64,000 nt of DNA from Cytophagales bacterium (GTDB lineage: Bacteria > Bacteroidota > Bacteroidia > Cytophagales > Spirosomataceae): contig RDXN01000037.1 of NCBI GenBank assembly GCA_004292855.1, forward strand, positions 1-64,000, in the 5' to 3' direction. Each line of letters begins with the position of its first letter. Within the stretch, counting starts at the first letter, position 1. The notes under the pieces are model-generated. The model made no database searches and had not been told where the DNA came from. It saw nothing but the letters and a program-made list of their open reading frames with translations. The position numbers and the translations under genes are program-made. Of this stretch, positions 51,040-60,617 are shown piece after piece.

Positions 51040-54000
51040 ATGCAAAACAAAACCGGAATTCTAATCCTGACAGGCATCATCGCGCTGTTGAGCGTGTATT
51101 ACCTGTCGTTTACGTTCGTCTCACGTAGTATTAAAGAAGACGCCACCGCATTTGCCTCGAAAGGAGGGCAAATTGACCTGAAAAAGAAGCAGCGGTACCT
51201 CGACTCACTCTGGAAAGAGCCGGTTTATCTGGGCAACACCCTCCAGGAGGTGACCGAGCGCGAACTGGGCCTCGGCCTCGACTTGCAGGGTGGTATGCAC
51301 GTGGTTCTCGAAGTAGCCCCCGCCGACATCCTGCGCGGTTTGGCCGGAAACACCCGTGACCCTAAATTCAACGAAGCGGTTGTCAAAGCGAAAGAAGCTC
51401 AGAAATCGAGCCGGGCAAGTTTTGTGGACCTGTTCACGGATGCCTACAAAGAGGTAGCACCGGGCAGCAAACTAGCTAGCTTGTTCGCTACGAGCGCAAA
51501 CCGGGGCAAAATCAGCTACCAATCGACCGACACCGAAGTGAAGCGTGTGCTGAACGACGAGGTTGAAGGTGCCATTGGTCGGGCATTCCAGATTTTGCAG
51601 GCACGGGTTGATAAGTTCGGCGTATCGAACGCCAACGTGCAGCGGTTGCCCGGCACAGGCCGCGTGTTGATCGAATTGCCTGGTGCTGATAACCCGGAGC
51701 GCGTGCGTCGTCTGTTGACGGGTGCGGCCAAACTTGAATTTACAGAAGTGTATCAGTTGGGCGAAATCTCAACGGGTATCGAAGGTTTAGGCGCGTATCT
51801 GTTACGCGAAGAAGCCACCCGCAAGGCGCAGGCTAAAGCAACACCCGCAACATCGGGCACGGCGGCTAAGGGTGACTTGGCTTCGCAGCTTGCCAGCAAA
51901 GGTGATTCGGCCAAAGCCGACACAGCCGCTGCCGGGGCTGCCCTCACGCAGTTGTTTGTACCAATCTCGCAGAACCAACTGGGCGTGTACCTGAAAGACA
52001 CGGCCCGTGCAAACAGCGTTCTGAATAACCCCGAAGTGAAAGCCCTGTTCCCAACCGACATGATTTATGCCTGGGATCGGAAAGGTTTCGCTACAACGGA
52101 TAACCGCGAAGTACTGCCCATCTATTTCATCAAGAAGCCCGGTGGTCAGGCTCCGCTCGAAGGCGACGTGATTACCGATGCCACGAACGACTACGACGAC
52201 GCCGGTCGCCCGGAGGTGCGGATGAATATGAACGCAACGGGTGCCCGCAAATGGGCCGCACTGACAGCCGCCAACGTGGGCCGTCCGGTGGCAATTTTGC
52301 TCGACAATCTCGTTTACACGGCTCCTAACGTACAAAACGAAATTACGGGTGGTCGCTCAAGCATCACGGGGCAGTTCACGGTGGAAGACACGAAAGACAT
52401 GTCGAACATCCTGAAAGCCGGTAAACTCCCTGCTCCAACTACCATCGTGGAAGAGAGCATTGTGGGGTCTACGCTCGGTTCGGAGGCTATCAACGCGGGT
52501 ATCATCTCGTCGATTGTGGGTCTGCTGATCGTGTTGGCGTTTGTGGTGTTCTACTACGGTCGCGCCGGTCTGATCGCCGATGCCGCCCTGATACTCAACA
52601 TGTTCTTCCTGATGGGCGTTATGGCCGCTGTTCCCGGTACGGTTCTGACCATGCCCGGTATTGCCGGTATCGTGTTGACAATTGGTATGTCGGTCGACGC
52701 GAACGTGCTTATTTTCGAGCGGATTAAAGAAGAACTGGCGGCTGGTAAGCCCTTCCGCGTGGCTATTGCCGACGGTTTCCGCAACGCCTATTCGTCTATT
52801 TTCGACTCGAACATTACGACCCTGCTCACGGGCTTCATCCTGTTATTGTTCGGAACGGGTCTGATTCGGGGCTTCGCTGTAACGCTCGTGATTGGTATTT
52901 TCACCTCGCTGTTCGCGGCCATCCTCATCACGCGTCTGTTGCTCGATGCCTACACCGATTCGGGCAAAACGTTGTCGTTTTCGGCTCCGTGGTCGAAGAA
53001 CCTGTTCAAAGACTCAAATTTTGACTTCGTTTCGCGTCGCCGTACCTATTATATTATCTCGTCGACGATCATCGCTATCGGTATTGCTTCGGTGCTTTAT
53101 AAAGGCTTCGGCTTAGGCGTCGATTTCAAAGGAGGCCGGTCCTACGTGGTTCGTTTCGATCAGTCAGTGGGTACAACCGACGTGCGGGCGGCTCTGGAAG
53201 CTCCGCTGGGTGGTGCGCCCGAAGTGAAAACCTACGGTGGTGCGGGTGTTAACTCCGATCAGGTAAAAATCACAACGAGCTACCTGATTGACAACGACTC
53301 GCCGGAGTCGGATAAGCAGGTTGAAGCTGCTGTTCTCAATGGTCTTGCCAAAATGGGTAGCAACAAAGCCACTATCCAGAGTTCACAGAAGGTAGGCCCA
53401 ACCATTGCGTACGACCTGATCGTGTCGGCGTTCTGGTCGATTTTGCTGGCCGTAGCCGTGGTGTTCGTGTTTATCCTGATCCGTTTTAAGCGGCTTGCTT
53501 TTGGGTACGGTGCGGTTGTGGCCCTGTTCCACGATGTACTGATTATCCTTGCACTCTTCTCGATTTTCAACGGTATTCTACCCTTCTCGCTCGACATTGA
53601 CCAGGCATTTATTGGTGCCTTGTTAACGATCATGGGTTATTCGATGAACGACACCGTCGTGGTGTTCGACCGGGTGCGCGAGTACCTGAACGAAAGCAAA
53701 GGCAAGAAAGAAGCGATCCCGACCATTATCAACAACGCGCTAAACGCCACATTGAGCCGCACTGCCGTAACGGGTCTATCAACGATGCTGGTACTGGTAG
53801 TTCTGTTCATCTTCGGCGGTGCCACCATCCGGGGCTTCTCGTTTGCCATGTTGATTGGCGTTATCGTGGGCACATACTCATCGCTGTTCGTGGCTACGCC
53901 AATTGTGGTCGACACGCTGACACGCGATCAGGATAAGCCACAAACACCCGGCGTAACGGGGCGCATCGACGAAATTCCCGCCGACTTCACGGACGCCAAT

Positions 54001-54087
54001 GTGCAAACACCTGAAGAGTTCTCGGCGGCAGCCGCCAAGAAGGAGAAGAAGGCCAAAACGCCTTTGATCCGTCCATCGCAGGCGTAA
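51040..54087 (+). CDS. secDF: Fused SecDF protein translocase subunit
   Basis: A 1015-residue fusion of SecD and SecF, which uses the proton-motive force to complete Sec export. SecD part: G-L-G-L-D-L-Q-G-G-M-H-V-V-L (D5) and S-V-D-A-N-V-L-I-F-E-R (TM4). SecF part: G-V-D-F-K-G-G-R-S and G-Y-S-M-N-D-T-V-V-V-F-D-R-V-R-E. The fused form is usual in Bacteroidota. ATG 51040 is chosen over 50890 because the upstream part is word-repeat sequence. Confidence 0.97.
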   Translation: MQNKTGILILTGIIALLSVYYLSFTFVSRSIKEDATAFASKGGQIDLKKKQRYLDSLWKEPVYLGNTLQEVTERELGLGLDLQGGMHVVLEVAPADILRGLAGNTRDPKFNEAVVKAKEAQKSSRASFVDLFTDAYKEVAPGSKLASLFATSANRGKISYQSTDTEVKRVLNDEVEGAIGRAFQILQARVDKFGVSNANVQRLPGTGRVLIELPGADNPERVRRLLTGAAKLEFTEVYQLGEISTGIEGLGAYLLREEATRKAQAKATPATSGTAAKGDLASQLASKGDSAKADTAAAGAALTQLFVPISQNQLGVYLKDTARANSVLNNPEVKALFPTDMIYAWDRKGFATTDNREVLPIYFIKKPGGQAPLEGDVITDATNDYDDAGRPEVRMNMNATGARKWAALTAANVGRPVAILLDNLVYTAPNVQNEITGGRSSITGQFTVEDTKDMSNILKAGKLPAPTTIVEESIVGSTLGSEAINAGIISSIVGLLIVLAFVVFYYGRAGLIADAALILNMFFLMGVMAAVPGTVLTMPGIAGIVLTIGMSVDANVLIFERIKEELAAGKPFRVAIADGFRNAYSSIFDSNITTLLTGFILLLFGTGLIRGFAVTLVIGIFTSLFAAILITRLLLDAYTDSGKTLSFSAPWSKNLFKDSNFDFVSRRRTYYIISSTIIAIGIASVLYKGFGLGVDFKGGRSYVVRFDQSVGTTDVRAALEAPLGGAPEVKTYGGAGVNSDQVKITTSYLIDNDSPESDKQVEAAVLNGLAKMGSNKATIQSSQKVGPTIAYDLIVSAFWSILLAVAVVFVFILIRFKRLAFGYGAVVALFHDVLIILALFSIFNGILPFSLDIDQAFIGALLTIMGYSMNDTVVVFDRVREYLNESKGKKEAIPTIINNALNATLSRTAVTGLSTMLVLVVLFIFGGATIRGFSFAMLIGVIVGTYSSLFVATPIVVDTLTRDQDKPQTPGVTGRIDEIPADFTDANVQTPEEFSAAAAKKEKKAKTPLIRPSQA

Positions 54088-54093
54088 TTTAAA

Positions 54094-54190
54094 GAGTGAA
54101 AGAGTAAAAGAGTGAAAGACCGGGCCGCCGGTGCGGTGATTTCTGCCCTGTGGATATTTTTCGCTCTTTTACTCCTTCGCTCTTTCACTC
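54094..54190. repeat. Word-type inverted repeat of AGTGAAAG words after secDF
   Basis: The left arm (54094-54119) iterates GAGTGAAAGAGTAAAAGAG; the right arm (54164-54190) is its complement with few mismatches. The spacer contains GGGCCGCCGGTGCGGTG (54122-54138), a word also seen at 12369. Confidence 0.8.
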
Positions 54191-54271
54191 ATTCTTTTTC
54201 GTACCTTACGCAACGTTTTTACCAAACTTTATTTTTCAAAGAACCCCTATCACCAAACTGAATTCCGCTGC

Positions 54272-55795
54272 ATGGAAACAAAATTTAAGTCAGGCGACAC
54301 GAGTGTCTGGCGCAAGAAACCCTTAGCGGCTTACGAAGCCGACATGAAAAAGAGTGAGCTTAAGCGTGTTCTTACACGCTGGGGCTTAACATCACTCGGT
54401 ATTGGAGCCGTTATTGGTGGGGGCGTATTTGTGCTAACCGGCATTGCCGCCAACGAATGGGCAGGACCGGCCTTGGCCCTATCGTTCATGATGGCAGGTA
54501 TCGCCTGTGCATTTGCGGCTCTTTGCTACGCCGAATTTGCGTCAATTCTACCCGTTGAAGGCTCGGCTTATGCCTATTCGTATGGCACTATTGGTGAGTT
54601 GTTTGCCTGGCTTATTGGTTGGAACCTCATTCTGGAATACATGATGGGAGCTACAACTGTTGCCGTAAGTTGGTCAGGTTATTTTGAAAAATTTCTGCAT
54701 TTATTTAAAATCGACCTGCCCATATGGTTAGTGAATGACCCTGTAACAGCGCAGGAAAAAGCTGAAGCACTTCGAGCAGCAGGTCAGGCGATTCCCGACT
54801 TTACATTTGCCGTCAACTTACCCGCTTTCTTGATCGTTTGGATTGTGACGTATATTTTAGTAAAAGGCATCAAAGAAGCGGCAAGCACCAATAACATCAT
54901 TGTTATTGTGAAAGTAGCTACTGTAATCTTTGTAATTATTGCTGGTTCGTTTTATGTTGATGTGGCTAACTGGACTCCGTTTATTCCTCAGAGTATACCG
55001 GGTGATGGTTCGGTAAACCCCAACTTCAACGATGGGCAGACACACTATGGTTTCGATGGAATTGTGACAGCGGCTGGTATCGTGTTCTTTGCTTACATTG
55101 GTTTCGATGCTGTATCGACGCAGGCAGGTGAAGCCATTAATCCTCGGAAAGACGTACCATTCGCCATCATCGCGTCGCTGATTATATGCACTGTGCTTTA
55201 TATTCTGGTCTCGCTTGTGCTGACCGGGATGGTTCGTTATGATAGCCTTGACCTGAAAGCTCCTGTCGCACAAGCTTTCTCGGATGTTGGCCTTACATGG
55301 GCCGTGTACTTAATTACAATTGCGGCAATTGCGGGTTTAACCTCTGTAATGCTGGTAATGATGCTTGGCCAAACCCGGATTTTCCTCGGTATGGCAAAGG
55401 ACGGCTTGTTGCCTAAAAACTTGTTTGCGTCCATTCACCCAACGTTCAAAACACCCTGGAAAAGCACCATTTTTGTGGGGGCTATTGTCTCAACCGTTGC
55501 TGCGCTTACACCAATTGACAAAGTATCGCAGTTATGCAGTTCAGGTACGCTGTTTGCATTTGCCATGATTTGCGGAGCTGTGTGGCTGCTACGTGTGCGG
55601 GAGCCAAACCTCGAACGGCCTTATCGCACCCCGGCATTACCCGTGATAGCAACGCTCGGAATTGCAGCCAATCTATATCTGATGTGGGGTTTACGAAACG
55701 ATACCAAATTGACATTTCTGGTATGGGGCACGCTCGGTATCATTGTTTACTTCCTGTATAGCCGTCGGCATAGCAACCTGAACAACCCCGAGTGA
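54272..55795 (+). CDS. Amino acid permease (APC family, cationic-type)
   Basis: A 507-residue permease with about 14 membrane segments. APC signatures: G-I-G-A-V-I-G-G-G-V-F-V in helix 1, E-G-S-A-Y-A-Y-S-Y-G near helix 3, and F-A-Y-I-G-F-D-A-V in helix 6. The pattern fits the YfnA/CAT group. It is the last gene before a strong terminator; a word-type inverted repeat separates it from secDF. Confidence 0.92.
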   Translation: METKFKSGDTSVWRKKPLAAYEADMKKSELKRVLTRWGLTSLGIGAVIGGGVFVLTGIAANEWAGPALALSFMMAGIACAFAALCYAEFASILPVEGSAYAYSYGTIGELFAWLIGWNLILEYMMGATTVAVSWSGYFEKFLHLFKIDLPIWLVNDPVTAQEKAEALRAAGQAIPDFTFAVNLPAFLIVWIVTYILVKGIKEAASTNNIIVIVKVATVIFVIIAGSFYVDVANWTPFIPQSIPGDGSVNPNFNDGQTHYGFDGIVTAAGIVFFAYIGFDAVSTQAGEAINPRKDVPFAIIASLIICTVLYILVSLVLTGMVRYDSLDLKAPVAQAFSDVGLTWAVYLITIAAIAGLTSVMLVMMLGQTRIFLGMAKDGLLPKNLFASIHPTFKTPWKSTIFVGAIVSTVAALTPIDKVSQLCSSGTLFAFAMICGAVWLLRVREPNLERPYRTPALPVIATLGIAANLYLMWGLRNDTKLTFLVWGTLGIIVYFLYSRRHSNLNNPE

Positions 55796-55871
55796 CCGCT
55801 GAATACCGACGGACCACGCCGATTTATGGACTCGGTCTAATCTTTTTCTAATAATAGGCTCATGCCTCTCC

Positions 55872-55908
55872 AATTCCCTTGTCAGACTTTTGGCAAGGGA
55901 ATTTTTGT
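55872..55908 (+). terminator. Intrinsic terminator after the amino acid permease
   Basis: A perfect 10-bp stem (AATTCCCTTG at 55872-55881, CAAGGGAATT at 55894-55903) with a 12-base loop is followed by TTTTG. Confidence 0.8.
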
Positions 55909-56191
55909 ATACCCACCCGGGACCGCTTGTTCGACACTGTTTAAGCGTTAGGGATTATTGTTAAACAGAAATTGTTTGAGCAATTCCACAACATGGGGCA
56001 ACAATTCCACAATTACACACTTGAAAAGACAGAGAAAGGCGTTTATGGCACAGGATAGGCATTTTTTAAATCCTTTATCATGAGCGTTTTAAGGTGTTTT
56101 TAAGCCGGTTAAAAATTTTCTTAAAAGTTTGGTTGCTTTTTTGTTTAAAGTCATCGTAGATTTGGTTCAACAAATAACACACTGAATAGCC
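55909..56191 (+). promoter_or_regulatory. Gene-free leader with promoter of the sigma factor
   Basis: TTG (56133-56135) and TAGATTTG (56157-56164) are 21 bases apart, matching the Bacteroidota consensus; the start codon is at 56192. Upstream, GCAATTCCACAACATGG (55979-55995) and a second CAACAATTCCACAATT form a short direct repeat that could be an operator. No further gene is seen. Confidence 0.5.
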
Positions 56192-56707
56192 ATGACAGCG
56201 CTCGAATTCACTCATCATATTGGCAAAGTGTCGAAATCATTACGTCCCTTTGCACTCCGCTTGACGAAAGATGTTGAAGATGCAAACGACTTGTTGCAGG
56301 ACACACTTCTAAAAGCATTTACAAATCGTGATAAATACACCGACGGAACTAACCTGAAGGCATGGCTTTACACGATCATGAAAAATACATTCATCACGAA
56401 CTATCAGCGGATGGTTCGGAAAAATACGTTCATCGACACAACTGACAACCTGCATTATATTAATACGGTTGATAACAGCACGGACAATGGTGCTTACTCA
56501 ACGTTTGCGCAGGAAGACATCAGTCGGGCGGTGAATCACCTTGACGAAACATACCGGACGCCATTTATGATGCACTTCCGTGGCTTCAAATACCACGAGA
56601 TTGCCGCCAAACTCGACATCCCAATCGGCACGGTAAAGAACCGTATTCACATTGCCCGGAAAGAGCTAAAAGACAAGTTGAAAGTTTATGCGTATTACAC
56701 GGCGTAA
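56192..56707 (+). CDS. ECF-type RNA polymerase sigma factor
   Basis: A 171-residue sigma factor with region 2 (residues 15-80, D-A-N-D-L-L-Q-D-T-L-L-K-A-F, N-L-K-A-W-L-Y-T-I) and region 4 (110-165, Y-H-E-I-A-A-K-L-D-I-P-I-G-T-V-K-N-R). It belongs to a conserved Bacteroidota group of RpoE-like factors. The carotenoid genes crtI and crtB follow after a repeat, so it may control them; that link is inference. Confidence 0.92.
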   Translation: MTALEFTHHIGKVSKSLRPFALRLTKDVEDANDLLQDTLLKAFTNRDKYTDGTNLKAWLYTIMKNTFITNYQRMVRKNTFIDTTDNLHYINTVDNSTDNGAYSTFAQEDISRAVNHLDETYRTPFMMHFRGFKYHEIAAKLDIPIGTVKNRIHIARKELKDKLKVYAYYTA

Positions 56708-56837
56708 TTGCGTGACTTTTTCTAACTTCGTTCGTATAAAGACCTTGATTGAGTAGTTTTTGGTTAAAAAAGAGGAAGGTTCCGAAAAGTTGGTTGCTTT
56801 GCGACCAACTTTTTTGCTTTCTGGGGGTTTTAGAATT

Positions 56838-56947
56838 GATAGGAACACGGATTTAGCGGATCAAACGGATTGGACGGATTATTTTTTATCCGAAAAAAAA
56901 CAAAATCCGTTTTCATCCGCTCGATCCGTTTCATCCGCGTTCCTATC
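56838..56947. repeat. Inverted repeat of ACGGAT words
   Basis: The left arm (56838-56879) iterates CACGGAT-GCGGAT-ACGGAT words; the right arm (56905-56947) iterates ATCCGTTT-ATCCGC words and ends GCGTTCCTATC. About 80 percent complementary. It belongs with the repeat at 12269. It lies between the sigma gene and crtI. Confidence 0.85.
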
Positions 56948-56955
56948 TCTACTTT

Positions 56956-58431
56956 ATGCCGAAACGAGTTATTGTAATTGGGGCCGGATTTGCTGGTCTG
57001 TCGGCGGCAACTAGTTTAGCCGATAAAGGGTACGACGTAACTGTACTGGAAAAAAACGAAATGCCCGGTGGCCGGGCGAGGCTGTTTCGGGCCGAGGGGT
57101 TCACCTTCGATATGGGGCCAAGTTGGTACTGGATGCCCGACGTTTTTGAAAATTACTTTGCCCGCTTCGGCAAAAAGCCCTCCGACTATTACCAGCTTAC
57201 CCGCTTAGATCCCTCCTACAAGGTCGTTTTTGGCCCAGACGAAGCCATAGACCTTCCCGCCGACATGGATGGCTTGAAGGCTCTGTTTGATTCCATAGAG
57301 CCAGGCAGCGGTGCCCGTTTAGCCGAGTTTCTGCGACAGGCGGCCTACAAGTACGATGTAGGTATTAATAATTTCGTTTGGAAGCCCAGCCGCTCTGTCA
57401 CTGAGTTTCTAAGTCTCAAACTTCTTTACGACGTTACCCGGCTCGACGTGTTCCAGTCGTTCGCCAGTCATGCCCGGAAGTTCTTTAGCCACCCGCGCTT
57501 ATTGCAACTGGTTGAGTTCCCGATTCTGTTTTTAGGAGCCACTCCACAGAACACCCCGGCTATGTATAGCCTGATGAATTACGCCGAAATGACGATGGGC
57601 ACGTGGTATCCGATGGGCGGCATGCACGAGATCGTGAAGGCGATGGTTAGCCTTGCCCAGGAAAAAGGTGTTAAAATTCTGTTAAATCAAACAGTACGCA
57701 ACATCAACGTGCCTGCTGGGCAACGAGCCGCCAAGCAGGTCATAACTGATAAAGGCACGTTTGACGCAGATGTGGTGGTGGCCGGAGCCGACTATAATCA
57801 CGTCGAGACGAGTCTTGTAACACCCGAATTGCGCAATTACGACGACGCGTACTGGCAGAAGCGCGTTATGGCCCCGTCGTCGTTGCTGTTTTATTTGGGT
57901 CTTAATAAGCGCATTCCACGGCTAGAGCATCACAACCTGTTTTTTGACGAAGACTTCGCGTTGCACGCCGAGGAAATCTATACGACGCCTAAATGGCCAA
58001 GCCGCCCGTTGTTTTACGCGTCGGCCCCGTCGAAGACCGACCCTAGCGTGGCCCCGGATGGTTGCGAGAATGTGTTTCTGCTGATCCCGGTGGCCCCCGA
58101 CCTTACCGACGATGAGCAAACGCGGGAGCATTATTACAACCTTATTATGGAACGTTTAGAGGCCTACGTGGGCGAATCTGTGCGCGACGCGGTCATCTAC
58201 AAGCGAAGCTATGCCCACAGCGACTTTAAAAGTGATTACAATGCATTTCGGGGAAATGCGTACGGGTTGGCCAATACGCTCATGCAAACGGCTCTTCTGA
58301 AGCCTGCGTTGAAAAACAAAAAAGTCACCAACTTGTTCTATACAGGGCAACTGACGGTGCCAGGACCGGGTGTACCCCCCTCGTTAATATCGGGTTTAGT
58401 CGTAGCGGACGAGGTTGCCAAAGAATTCTAG
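56956..58431 (+). CDS. crtI: Phytoene desaturase (carotenoid)
   Basis: A 491-residue FAD enzyme that desaturates phytoene toward lycopene. FAD-binding motif V-I-G-A-G-F-A-G-L-S-A-A (6-17) and E-K-N-E-M-P-G-G-R-A; near the end the CrtI motif G-Q-L-T-V-P-G-P-G-V-P-P-S. It precedes crtB, from which it is separated by a perfect inverted repeat. Confidence 0.96.
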   Translation: MPKRVIVIGAGFAGLSAATSLADKGYDVTVLEKNEMPGGRARLFRAEGFTFDMGPSWYWMPDVFENYFARFGKKPSDYYQLTRLDPSYKVVFGPDEAIDLPADMDGLKALFDSIEPGSGARLAEFLRQAAYKYDVGINNFVWKPSRSVTEFLSLKLLYDVTRLDVFQSFASHARKFFSHPRLLQLVEFPILFLGATPQNTPAMYSLMNYAEMTMGTWYPMGGMHEIVKAMVSLAQEKGVKILLNQTVRNINVPAGQRAAKQVITDKGTFDADVVVAGADYNHVETSLVTPELRNYDDAYWQKRVMAPSSLLFYLGLNKRIPRLEHHNLFFDEDFALHAEEIYTTPKWPSRPLFYASAPSKTDPSVAPDGCENVFLLIPVAPDLTDDEQTREHYYNLIMERLEAYVGESVRDAVIYKRSYAHSDFKSDYNAFRGNAYGLANTLMQTALLKPALKNKKVTNLFYTGQLTVPGPGVPPSLISGLVVADEVAKEF

Positions 58432-58432
58432 G

Positions 58433-58533
58433 AATTTCGGATTTGGGATTGCGGATTTCGGATATATTGCCGAGGTAGCAGAACAAATCCGCACCGCGAC
58501 GGCGGACCGTTCCACAATCCCAAATCCGAAATT
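58433..58533. repeat. Word-type inverted repeat between crtI and crtB
   Basis: A perfect 19-bp pair (AATTTCGGATTTGGGATTG at 58433-58451 with its complement at 58515-58533). The spacer holds CCGCACCGCGACGGCGGACCG, the complement-type word of 12369 and 54122 with insertions. It starts two bases after the crtI stop and ends three bases before the crtB ATG. Confidence 0.9.
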
Positions 58534-58535
58534 AG

Positions 58536-59372
58536 ATGATGTCTTTGTTCAACCAGACGGCACTGGAATGCAGTAAACTCATTACAGAAAATTACAGTAC
58601 CTCGTTTACGCTGGGCATCAAAACGCTCGACCGTAAATTCCATCTGCCGATCTATGCCATCTACGGGTTTGTGCGCTACGCCGATGAGATTGTAGATACC
58701 TTTCACGACTTCGACAAAAAGTTGCTGCTTGACCGTTTCAAAGCCGACGCCTACACTGCTATTGAGGAAGGCATTAGCCTGAACCCGGTGTTGCAGTCGT
58801 TTCAACTCGTGGTCCGTCAGTACAATATCGAGCACGAACTCATCGACGCGTTTCTGAAAAGTATGGAAATGGACCTGTATTTTCAGGATTACGATACAGA
58901 TGGATACAGCGAGTACATTTATGGTTCGGCAGAGGTGGTTGGCCTCATGTGCCTGCGGGTATTCTGCGAGGGTAATTGTGCCGAATACGACCGCCTGCGC
59001 GAACCCGCCCGTAAACTTGGGGCTGCTTTCCAGAAGGTCAATTTCCTGCGCGACGTAAAGAGCGATTATCAGGAACGGGGACGTACCTACTTCCCCGGTG
59101 TCGATTTCAACGACTTCTCGCGCGACGCCAAAGAACTGATTGAAGACGATATTCAGCGTGATTTCGACGAAGCGTATATCGGTATCATGAATTTGCCGCG
59201 TGGTGCCAGAATGGGCGTTTATCTGGCTTATACCTACTACCAAACGCTCTTCAACAAGATTAAGGCCTTGCCTGTTGCGCAGATTCAGAATGAGCGGGTC
59301 CGCGTTCCCGACGCCAAAAAGTTTGCGCTGCTCGCTCAGACCTACCTGAAATACCGCCTGAATGTGATTTGA
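58536..59372 (+). CDS. crtB: Phytoene synthase
   Basis: A 278-residue enzyme that joins two geranylgeranyl diphosphates to phytoene. The first aspartate-rich motif is Asp50-E-I-V-Asp54, the second is Asp173-V-K-S-Asp177 in L-R-D-V-K-S-D-Y. It is the partner of crtI just upstream; together they suggest a coloured carotenoid. ATG 58536 or 58539 can serve. Confidence 0.96.
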   Translation: MMSLFNQTALECSKLITENYSTSFTLGIKTLDRKFHLPIYAIYGFVRYADEIVDTFHDFDKKLLLDRFKADAYTAIEEGISLNPVLQSFQLVVRQYNIEHELIDAFLKSMEMDLYFQDYDTDGYSEYIYGSAEVVGLMCLRVFCEGNCAEYDRLREPARKLGAAFQKVNFLRDVKSDYQERGRTYFPGVDFNDFSRDAKELIEDDIQRDFDEAYIGIMNLPRGARMGVYLAYTYYQTLFNKIKALPVAQIQNERVRVPDAKKFALLAQTYLKYRLNVI

Positions 59373-59385
59373 GGGGCTGCTGTTT

Positions 59386-59393
59386 TACATTTG
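59386..59393 (+). promoter_or_regulatory. -7 box just before the MscS gene
   Basis: TACATTTG matches TAnnTTTG exactly and lies only four bases before the ATG at 59398. No good -33 box is seen at the usual distance. Transcription may start at the ATG. Confidence 0.4.
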
Positions 59394-59397
59394 CCCC

Positions 59398-60486
59398 ATG
59401 CAACATCAACTAGATACCTGGATTCGGGAGTTGGTCCGGTGGTTTGGGTTTGTGCCCAACCGCGATCTGTCGGGCTGGATACTGCTCATTATGGCCATCG
59501 TTGCTGGCCTGATCGTTAATATCGCCGTTACGCAGGTCATCCGGTTTGTGAACCGCCGACGCCCGTCGCAGGTGCTGGGCTTCCTGAAAATCTACGTCCG
59601 GGCTGCGTTTTGGGCATTTGTTCCTTCTCTGTTTTTCCTGTTAGCCACCAACATTCAGTCGGCGCGGTTTCTCCGGCGGCACCCCGTGGCCGACAAAACC
59701 GCCGAAATCCTGTTTCTGATTACGGCCACATGGCTCATTGTTCAGTTGCTGAGAGTGGCCGAATTAACGCTTGTTCGGCAATACGACACCTCGCAGGATG
59801 GAAATCTGTCGCAACGCAAATTCGTCACGCAGGTGCGGTTTGTCCGGCGGTTTCTGGTGTTCCTAATCTTTATTATCAGCGGATCACTATTGTTGGTTGC
59901 GTTTCAGGGAAGTCGCAAGGTGGGGTTGAGCGTACTGACGTCGGCGGGGGTGTTTTCGGTTTTGATTGGTTTTGCAGCACAAAAAACGCTCGCGAACCTG
60001 CTGGCCGGTATCCAAATTGCGTTTAGCCAGCAAATCCGGCTCGACGATGCTGTGGTGGTCGAAAACGAGTGGGGCCGCATCGAAGAAATCAACCTGACCA
60101 ACGTAGTCGTGCGGCTCTGGGACCGCCGTCGGCTCATTTTGCCGATCACCTATTTTGTAGAAACCCCATTCCAAAACTGGACCCGCTCCGATGCGTCTAT
60201 TACGGGGGCCATTTTGCTGTATCTGGACTACAACGTGCCTGTCGATAAGGTACGCGAGAAAGCTCAGGCACTCGCCGAGGCCGACCCACTCTGGAATAAG
60301 GACGTATTTGCGGTGCAGGTGACCGATACCACGCCCACGGCAGTGCTGGTGCGGATTCTGGTGTCGGCTGCTGATGCCCCCTCGGCGTTCGATTTGCGCT
60401 GCAATATCCGCGAGTTACTCATTGTATTTCTGCGTGAAGAATACCCCCAAAGCCTGCCTCAAACGCGCATTCAGGTTCACGCCTGA
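59398..60486 (+). CDS. Mechanosensitive ion channel, MscS family
   Basis: A 362-residue protein: four membrane segments (about 22-48, 65-85, 100-122, 150-170), then the MscS pore and beta domain with G-F-A-A-Q-K-T-L-A-N-L-L-A-G and E-N-E-W-G-R-I-E-E-I. It releases solutes during osmotic down-shock. It starts 26 bases after crtB. Confidence 0.92.
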   Translation: MQHQLDTWIRELVRWFGFVPNRDLSGWILLIMAIVAGLIVNIAVTQVIRFVNRRRPSQVLGFLKIYVRAAFWAFVPSLFFLLATNIQSARFLRRHPVADKTAEILFLITATWLIVQLLRVAELTLVRQYDTSQDGNLSQRKFVTQVRFVRRFLVFLIFIISGSLLLVAFQGSRKVGLSVLTSAGVFSVLIGFAAQKTLANLLAGIQIAFSQQIRLDDAVVVENEWGRIEEINLTNVVVRLWDRRRLILPITYFVETPFQNWTRSDASITGAILLYLDYNVPVDKVREKAQALAEADPLWNKDVFAVQVTDTTPTAVLVRILVSAADAPSAFDLRCNIRELLIVFLREEYPQSLPQTRIQVHA

Positions 60487-60617
60487 CCGTCGCTTTAGAG
60501 CAACAAAACGCTTCTTAACAATTAGTTAATGTTGCAAATCCCGCTGGCATCGGGGTATTTGTCCAACTTTGTATAGGTTTTAACGAACCTCACACTTGTA
60601 TTTAACTCACAATCATT

